Of a stretch of DNA of 64,000 bases, positions 59,270-64,000 are shown in pieces. Origin of the DNA: Bordetella genomosp. 7 (lineage in GTDB: Bacteria; Pseudomonadota; Gammaproteobacteria; Burkholderiales; Burkholderiaceae_B); contig NZ_NEVK01000006.1 in assembly GCF_002261265.1 (NCBI RefSeq), positions 558,001 through 622,000 on the forward strand. Direction: 5' to 3'. How positions within the stretch are numbered: position 1 is the stretch's first letter; each line of letters starts with the position of its first letter. Below the pieces are notes generated by a model, which was not told the DNA's origin, made no database searches, and saw only the letters and a list, made by a program, of their open reading frames with translations. Position numbers and translations under genes: made by a program.

Positions 59270-60703
59270 TCAGGCGCCGGCAGGCCGCGGGGCGGGCGGC
59301 GTCAGGTCGGGCTCATCGCCCGGCGCTGCGCCGGCAGGATCCGGGCCCGGCCCGGCGTCCGCCGCATCCGAGTGATCGCCATCGCGGCCGTCCACGGCAA
59401 AGGGCGCCGGCGCCGGCGCCTGCACAACCCCGGGTTCGGGCGTCGCCATTTCCATGGTGACGTCCACATCCGGATCGACGCGCGGATCGAGCGCCGCGAC
59501 GGCCGGCGAGCTTTGCAGGTTGTCGGGCAGCGGCACAAAGTGCACGGGCGCCTCGTCCACCTGGTGCACGCCGGTAACGCGCGCAGGGCGCACTTGCCAC
59601 ACCAGTATCAACGCACACACAGACACGAATACGTAATACATGCTGGGCCCCGCCCAGGACATCAGCACGCCGGCCACCATGGGGCCCAGGCATGCGCCCA
59701 CGCCGTAGGTCATCAGCAGAATCGCGCTCAGGCCGACACGCCGCTCGGACTCGACGTGGTCGTTGGCGAAGGCGGCGCCCAGCGGATACAGGGTGAATTG
59801 CAGTACGCCAAATACGCACGACAGGACCACCAGCAGCCAGAACGGCAGCGACAGCCAGCCCCACATCGCCACGGGCAGCAACACCAGCAACAGCGCGTTG
59901 AAGCGGATCAGCCCGGCACGGTTGATGCGGTCGGACAGCCAACCCATGGGCCACTGCGACAGCAGCCCTGCCGTGACGCCGGCAGCGACGAATATGGCGG
60001 CCTGCGAGGTCGTCATGCCGAACTTGGCGGCATATACCGGGGCCAGGCCATAGAATGCGCCGGACAGATTGCCCGCCACGAACAGCACCGTCAGCGACAG
60101 CGGCACGCGCTGCACGAAAAATCGCAGGTCCAGCGGCGCGGGCAGCGGCGTGGGGGGGTGCGAACGCGCCGTCACTGCAATGGGCACCAGGCACAGCACC
60201 ATGCACGCGGCCACCAGGGTCAAGGGGCCCTGGTCCAGGGTGGCGTATGCCGTCAATGCCAGCTGCCCCAGCACGGTGCCCAGCCCGGACACCACCATGT
60301 ACACGGAAAACACCCGGCCGCGCTGGTGGTTTTCGGTTTGTTCGTTCAACCAGCTTTCGATGACCATCAGCTCGGTCACCATGACAATGCCCGCCACCAA
60401 GCGAAACACCAGCCACACCGGCATGTAGTCGACCAGCATCTGCGCCAGGATCATGCTGGTGGAAATGGCGGCGCACGCCACGAAGGCGCGGATATGGCCG
60501 ACGCGGATGATCAGCTTGTGGCCCATGCGGGCGCCGCATACCAGCCCCAGGTAATAGCCGGCGATCAGTGCGCCGATCCATACCTCGCTGACCGATTCGG
60601 CGGTCAGCCGCAGCCCCATGTATGTATTGAACAGGCCGGTGCCGATAAGCATCAGCAGTGTCGCCAGGTACAGCGACGAAAAGGAAGATATGGTGGTCAA
60701 CAT
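59270..60703 (-). CDS. MFS transporter (YcaD-like) with acidic Pro-rich tail
   Basis: A 477-residue inner-membrane carrier of the YcaD-type major facilitator group; about 12 helices lie in residues 1-375, with the MFS loop ARMGHKLIIRVGHIR (cytoplasmic loop 2-3 type). Residues after about 380 form an acidic, Pro/Ala/Asp-rich tail of about 95 residues with no helix, unusual for the family. Its stop lies beside repeat locus 5. Substrate unknown. Confidence 0.87.
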   Translation of the reverse strand: MLTTISSFSSLYLATLLMLIGTGLFNTYMGLRLTAESVSEVWIGALIAGYYLGLVCGARMGHKLIIRVGHIRAFVACAAISTSMILAQMLVDYMPVWLVFRLVAGIVMVTELMVIESWLNEQTENHQRGRVFSVYMVVSGLGTVLGQLALTAYATLDQGPLTLVAACMVLCLVPIAVTARSHPPTPLPAPLDLRFFVQRVPLSLTVLFVAGNLSGAFYGLAPVYAAKFGMTTSQAAIFVAAGVTAGLLSQWPMGWLSDRINRAGLIRFNALLLVLLPVAMWGWLSLPFWLLVVLSCVFGVLQFTLYPLGAAFANDHVESERRVGLSAILLMTYGVGACLGPMVAGVLMSWAGPSMYYVFVSVCALILVWQVRPARVTGVHQVDEAPVHFVPLPDNLQSSPAVAALDPRVDPDVDVTMEMATPEPGVVQAPAPAPFAVDGRDGDHSDAADAGPGPDPAGAAPGDEPDLTPPAPRPAGA

Positions 60704-60782
60704 GGGGAATGCAGAGGGGTGCCGCCCAGCGGCGGCGCCGCGAGGCGCTTAGTGCGCCGCGCGGCGAAGACACAACAATACG

Positions 60783-61286
60783 CTAGATCTGCGACAACAT
60801 CGTGGCGGCGTCGCTGACTTCGAACTTGCCCGGGGCCTCGATGTTCAGCTGCTTGACCACGCCGTCTTGCAACAGGGCGGAGTAGCGCTGCGATCGCACG
60901 CCCATGCCGCGGGCGTCGAGGTCGAGCTCCAGGCCCAGCGCCCGCGTCCAGTGCGCCGATCCGTCGGCGAACATGCGCACCCTGCCGGCGGTGTTCTGCT
61001 CGCGGCCCCAGGCGCCCATCACGAAGGCATCATTGACGGCGACGCACCAGATTTCGTCGACGCCCTTGTCTTTGAGCGCCTGCGCGCTTTCGACGTAGCC
61101 CGGCAGGTGCTTGGCCGAACATGTGGGCGTAAACGCGCCCGGCACGGCAAACACGGCAATGGTCTTGCCTTTTACCAGGTCGGCTACCTGGAAATTGTTG
61201 GGACCAACCGAGCAGCCGCCCGCTTCGGTGTCGAAAAATTCGGTCAGGGTGCCGTCGGGCACGCGGTCGCCGACTTTGATGGTCAT
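60783..61286 (-). CDS. Peroxiredoxin (Prx5/AhpE-TSA type)
   Basis: A 167-residue thiol peroxidase with the Prx5-group peroxidatic motif FAVPGAFTPTCSAKHLPGY (Cys in PTCS). A second Cys in DEIWCVAV may resolve. The start MTIKVGDRVPDGTLTEF is typical. No partner reductase next to it. Confidence 0.93.
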   Translation of the reverse strand: MTIKVGDRVPDGTLTEFFDTEAGGCSVGPNNFQVADLVKGKTIAVFAVPGAFTPTCSAKHLPGYVESAQALKDKGVDEIWCVAVNDAFVMGAWGREQNTAGRVRMFADGSAHWTRALGLELDLDARGMGVRSQRYSALLQDGVVKQLNIEAPGKFEVSDAATMLSQI

Positions 61287-61481
61287 GTTTGTTCTCCGGA
61301 TCAGGCCAACGCAAAAACAGGCGGAAGTCGCCCGTTAACCCGACATCATAGTGCCAGTCCGGCGCTTGAAGGGGAATGGCCCCGGCCCCGCGTTGCGCCC
61401 TGGAAAAACCGCGCACACACGGATACGACTGGATACCGCGGCGGGTGCACGGCCGTAGCCCGGCCTTGCCATCATCGGGCG

Positions 61482-61898
61482 ATGCGCACTGTACTGATTT
61501 TCGGACTGGCGCTGGCTGCCTGCCTGGCCGGCGGCCCCGGCGCCCGGGCTCAGGCCCAGAACGAATTCGACCAGCTGGTCGCCACGTCCGGCGCCACCAA
61601 TGGCGCGGCGCAGGCCTGCGGCGCCACGCCGCAGGCCCTGGCAAGCCACAAAGAAGTCATGCTGGCCAATCTGCGGCGCTATGCGGCCGAGTTCGGCTAC
61701 AGCGCGGGCCAGCTGGCCCCGGTATTCGAGCAGGGCCGAGACAAAGGCCGGCACATGATGCTGGACATGCGGCAGCGCGGCGTCGACGGCTGCACGGGCG
61801 TGATGTCAGGCTTTCGCCAGGAACAGGCCATGGGGTATGAAGCCATGAAACAGGCCATCGGCGAGATAACCGACGGCCTGCCGGAACCCGGGCGTTGA
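61482..61898 (+). CDS. Small exported protein
   Basis: A 138-residue protein with a signal peptide (RTVLIFGLALAACLAGGPGARAQ, likely cleavage before AQNEF). The mature part has two Cys (QACGATP and DGCTGV), possibly a disulfide, and helical charged stretches (RRYAAEFGYSAGQLAPVFEQG). No family recognised. Convergent to the DUF748 gene. Confidence 0.72.
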   Translation: MRTVLIFGLALAACLAGGPGARAQAQNEFDQLVATSGATNGAAQACGATPQALASHKEVMLANLRRYAAEFGYSAGQLAPVFEQGRDKGRHMMLDMRQRGVDGCTGVMSGFRQEQAMGYEAMKQAIGEITDGLPEPGR

Positions 61899-61910
61899 CC
61901 GCCCGGGCGG
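61899..61910. terminator. Small GC palindrome between convergent genes
   Basis: CCGCCCGGGCGG is a perfect 12-bp palindrome immediately after the 61898 stop, in the 36-base gap to the DUF748 stop. A weak terminator is possible; no T-run. Confidence 0.3.
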
Positions 61911-61934
61911 CGGTCGCGCGGGCGCCGTCCGCGC

Positions 61935-64000
61935 TTACCGCAGCGCGAAATCGACCCGGGATGGCGCGGCTTCGCCCTCGCCCCCGGCGCCGTCCAGGCT
62001 GGACGCCACCACAAAAATGCGGTCGGCCGGGCCGGTTTCCTGCAGTTTCTCGTACACCGCCTGCGCCCGGGCGTCGGCCAGGCGCCGCAGGTCGTCTTCG
62101 CCGACGGGCGCGGCCTGGCGCAGCAGGGCTTCCATCTGGTCGGGCGGCACTGATTTGGAAAAGCCCAGGAAGTTGCGCGGCTTGTCTTCGATGTCGGTAT
62201 CGTCGTAGGCCTCTTCAAGATACTTGGCGCGCTCCGGGCCGGAAACGGTGATGCCGGCGGGGTCGGGCTGCCGGCCCCGGCCTGCGGTGGCGGCGGCCTT
62301 GGCCTTGCGTATCTGCAGATCCACCCATGCCTGGCGCAGGCCTTCGATATCGGTTTGCGGGTCGGCGCGGCCGATGATGTCCAGCTTCAGGCCCGGCCGG
62401 TCGTTCAGTGCCTGGGCCAGGGTGGCGATACGCTCGTCGGCGTCGGCGCCCGGTATGGCGCTGCCCGGCTCGAAGTTGATATACGACAGTTCCTCGCCCC
62501 CGCCGAACGCCGATGCAAGCAGCGAGAACGGCGAGCTCACGGCCTTGACCACCAGGTTGACCAGCACGCGCACGATGATGCCGCCCACGGAGAACTGCGG
62601 GTCGTCCAGCGAGCCGGAAATGGGCAGGTTGATATCGATATTGCCGCGGCTGTCCTTGAGCAGGGCAACGGCCAGCATCACCGGCAGCTTGGTGGCGTCC
62701 GGGCTGTCGGTCTTGTCGCCGAAGGTCAGCTGGTTGAGCACCACATGGTTCGACGCCTGCAGGCTGCGGCCTTTGAGCTTGTATTCCAGGTCCAGCGACA
62801 ACTTGCCGCGCTTGATGGGATACCCCACGTATTTGGACGAATACGTGGTAAAGCGAGGCAGATCCACGCCCTTGGCCGAAGCCTTCAGGTCCAGCGACAG
62901 GTACTCGGCGAACGGCTGCACGGCGCCACTGATGGAAAGCGGCGCCGTGCCGTAGACGCGCCCGGTGACCTTCACCTTGGCCGGCTTGGGGTTGCGCGAA
63001 GACACGGCCGACAGGCCCCCTTCGATGCGCGACAGCTCGGCCGTGTAATTGGGCTTGACGAACCGGTCGGTGAAGTTCATGCGCCCGTTGGCCAGCGTAA
63101 TGCTGTTGACCGTAATGTCGGGCAACTGGCCCGACGTATCGGGCTGACGCGCCGCACGGCCGCGCGTCTGCGTGTCTTGCGTAATGGAGCCGCCCGCCTG
63201 GCCCGGCTCTGCCACCAGGTCCATCACATTGAGCCGCCCTTCGGCGCTGAGCACCACGCGGCCATAGAAGTCGTCAAGCGTGATGTCGCCCAGGTTGGCC
63301 GCGTAGCGGTCGCCATTGACGGACACATGCATGTTGGCCAGCGCCAGGCGTTTCCATTTGAGAAAGTCGTCGCGGTTGACGCGGTCTGCCAGATCCAGCC
63401 CGCTGATGTCTATGGCGCCCTGCCAGCTGGCTTTCATGGGGTTGCCGCCCGCAGGCGCGGCGTATACCGCCTGCCCGCGCGCCCCCACGGCCACGCTGCG
63501 CACCGTGGCGTTCAGGCTGGACGCCACATAGGGCGCCAGTGACGCCACGTCCAGATTCTGCAGATCCACCTGGGCCTGTACGGCCAGGGGTTGCACGGCC
63601 AGCGTGCCCTGTACCTGCAATTGGCCCGCACCCTGCACGCCCGTGGCTGCCAGCGTAAACGGCGAGGCCTGCGCGTCCAGCGCCACGCGCTCGGCCGCCA
63701 GGTTCAGACTGGCAAGCGACAGATTCACCGCCGGCTTCACCGATTCGTCGCGCAGCGACAAATCGGCCAGTTCTGCCTGTACATTGGTGGCCGATACGGC
63801 GGTGGCCCCTTCCTGGCCGGCCACGCGAACCTGCGCCTGCAGACCCAGGCTGCCGTCCAGCAGCTGAATGGGCGCCTGGCTGCGCAGTGCCGCGGCAAAC
63901 GGCGCCAGCGCCAGATGGCCGGCGCGGACATCCAGGTTCAACGCCAGCGGACTGAGATGCAAAGGCCCCTTGGCGCGGATCCAGGCGCCATCGGACGCGT
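61935..64000 (-). CDS. AsmA/DUF748-type envelope protein, C-terminal portion (5' end beyond window)
   Basis: A reading frame open to the last base, giving at least 688 residues of the C-terminal part of a large DUF748/AsmA-superfamily protein (full members about 1,200 residues or more). Features are repeated beta-rich segments (VTGRVYGTAPLSISGAV, LSLDLEYKLKGRSLQASN), NQLTFGDKTDSPDATKLPVMLAVALLKDSRGNIDINLPISGSLDDP, a typical DUF748 block, then IIVRVLVNLVVKAVSSPFSLLASAFGG. The tail resembles OmpA-like IGRADPQTD. A TTG at 63962 is not a start. Likely a periplasmic bridging or lipid-transfer protein (inference). Confidence 0.85.
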   Translation of the reverse strand, partial: ASDGAWIRAKGPLHLSPLALNLDVRAGHLALAPFAAALRSQAPIQLLDGSLGLQAQVRVAGQEGATAVSATNVQAELADLSLRDESVKPAVNLSLASLNLAAERVALDAQASPFTLAATGVQGAGQLQVQGTLAVQPLAVQAQVDLQNLDVASLAPYVASSLNATVRSVAVGARGQAVYAAPAGGNPMKASWQGAIDISGLDLADRVNRDDFLKWKRLALANMHVSVNGDRYAANLGDITLDDFYGRVVLSAEGRLNVMDLVAEPGQAGGSITQDTQTRGRAARQPDTSGQLPDITVNSITLANGRMNFTDRFVKPNYTAELSRIEGGLSAVSSRNPKPAKVKVTGRVYGTAPLSISGAVQPFAEYLSLDLKASAKGVDLPRFTTYSSKYVGYPIKRGKLSLDLEYKLKGRSLQASNHVVLNQLTFGDKTDSPDATKLPVMLAVALLKDSRGNIDINLPISGSLDDPQFSVGGIIVRVLVNLVVKAVSSPFSLLASAFGGGEELSYINFEPGSAIPGADADERIATLAQALNDRPGLKLDIIGRADPQTDIEGLRQAWVDLQIRKAKAAATAGRGRQPDPAGITVSGPERAKYLEEAYDDTDIEDKPRNFLGFSKSVPPDQMEALLRQAAPVGEDDLRRLADARAQAVYEKLQETGPADRIFVVASSLDGAGGEGEAAPSRVDFALR

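Noticed and set aside
63962-63964. Start codon of the DUF748 gene at 63962
   Set aside because: It is a TTG inside an open frame that continues to the window edge with family-like sequence; the true start is beyond 64000.

Overview
This 64 kb window is a stretch of chromosome from a high-GC betaproteobacterium, most likely Alcaligenaceae (Bordetella/Achromobacter type). Three Bug-family (TctC-like) periplasmic receptors, the tkt-gap-pgk block, the queA-tgt-yajC-secD-secF and miaB-phoH-ybeY-corC-lnt operons, and the GC-rich codon usage point there. Nearly all of it is ordinary coding sequence. I see no transposase, prophage, integrase, rRNA gene or CRISPR array.

Layout. 1-3.6 kb: the end of an unknown gene, a Bug receptor and a PHA-synthase-like DUF3141 protein with a basic histone-like tail. 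3.9-8.2 kb (minus): tkt-gap-pgk. 8.4-16.6 kb: rsmE, an orphan barstar fused by overlap to a patatin lipase, malic enzyme maeB, a degenerate FAD-domain protein, an aminotransferase and a lytic transglycosylase. 16.6-20.1 kb: ubiD, then a YqjD/YqjE/YqjK-like envelope trio and an exported protein. 20.3-31.3 kb: nitrate/nitrite assimilation, with nrtA-nrtB-nrtD-nirB-nirD-nasA on the minus strand, divergent from nasT and the siroheme gene cysG. 31.3-33.5 kb: upp and dacB. 33.6-40.2 kb: queA-tgt-yajC-secD-secF and a signal-less binding protein. 40.5-47.5 kb: a PAP2 phosphatase, miaB-phoH-ybeY-corC-lnt and a three-tRNA operon (Ala-Glu-Asp). 47.7-52.1 kb: a Fur-type iron-uptake operon with two small membrane proteins, a PepSY protein and a TonB receptor. 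52.2-56.7 kb: a LysR regulator facing a Bug-sulfatase-Bug operon. 57.1-64 kb: bioB-EamA, an MFS protein, a peroxiredoxin, a small exported protein and an AsmA/DUF748 protein cut by the window edge.

Two non-coding structures stand out. First, the 354-base nrtA/nasT intergenic region reads as a complete nitrogen-control module. It has two NtrC-like sites 32 bp apart, a near-consensus sigma-54 promoter, two RNA hairpins with the identical hexaloop AACGGC (A1, G4: the ANTAR-recognition signature), and an intrinsic terminator whose 5' arm overlaps the second hairpin. NasT, an ANTAR antiterminator, is encoded next door. Second, a family of hairpin repeats built on GGTGTCTGAC/GTCAGACACC occurs at five places, every one between the 3' ends of convergent genes. 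Three of the five are tandem arrays with exact locus-specific periods (52, 74 and 80 bp). They look like dispersed bidirectional terminators that have been amplified locally.
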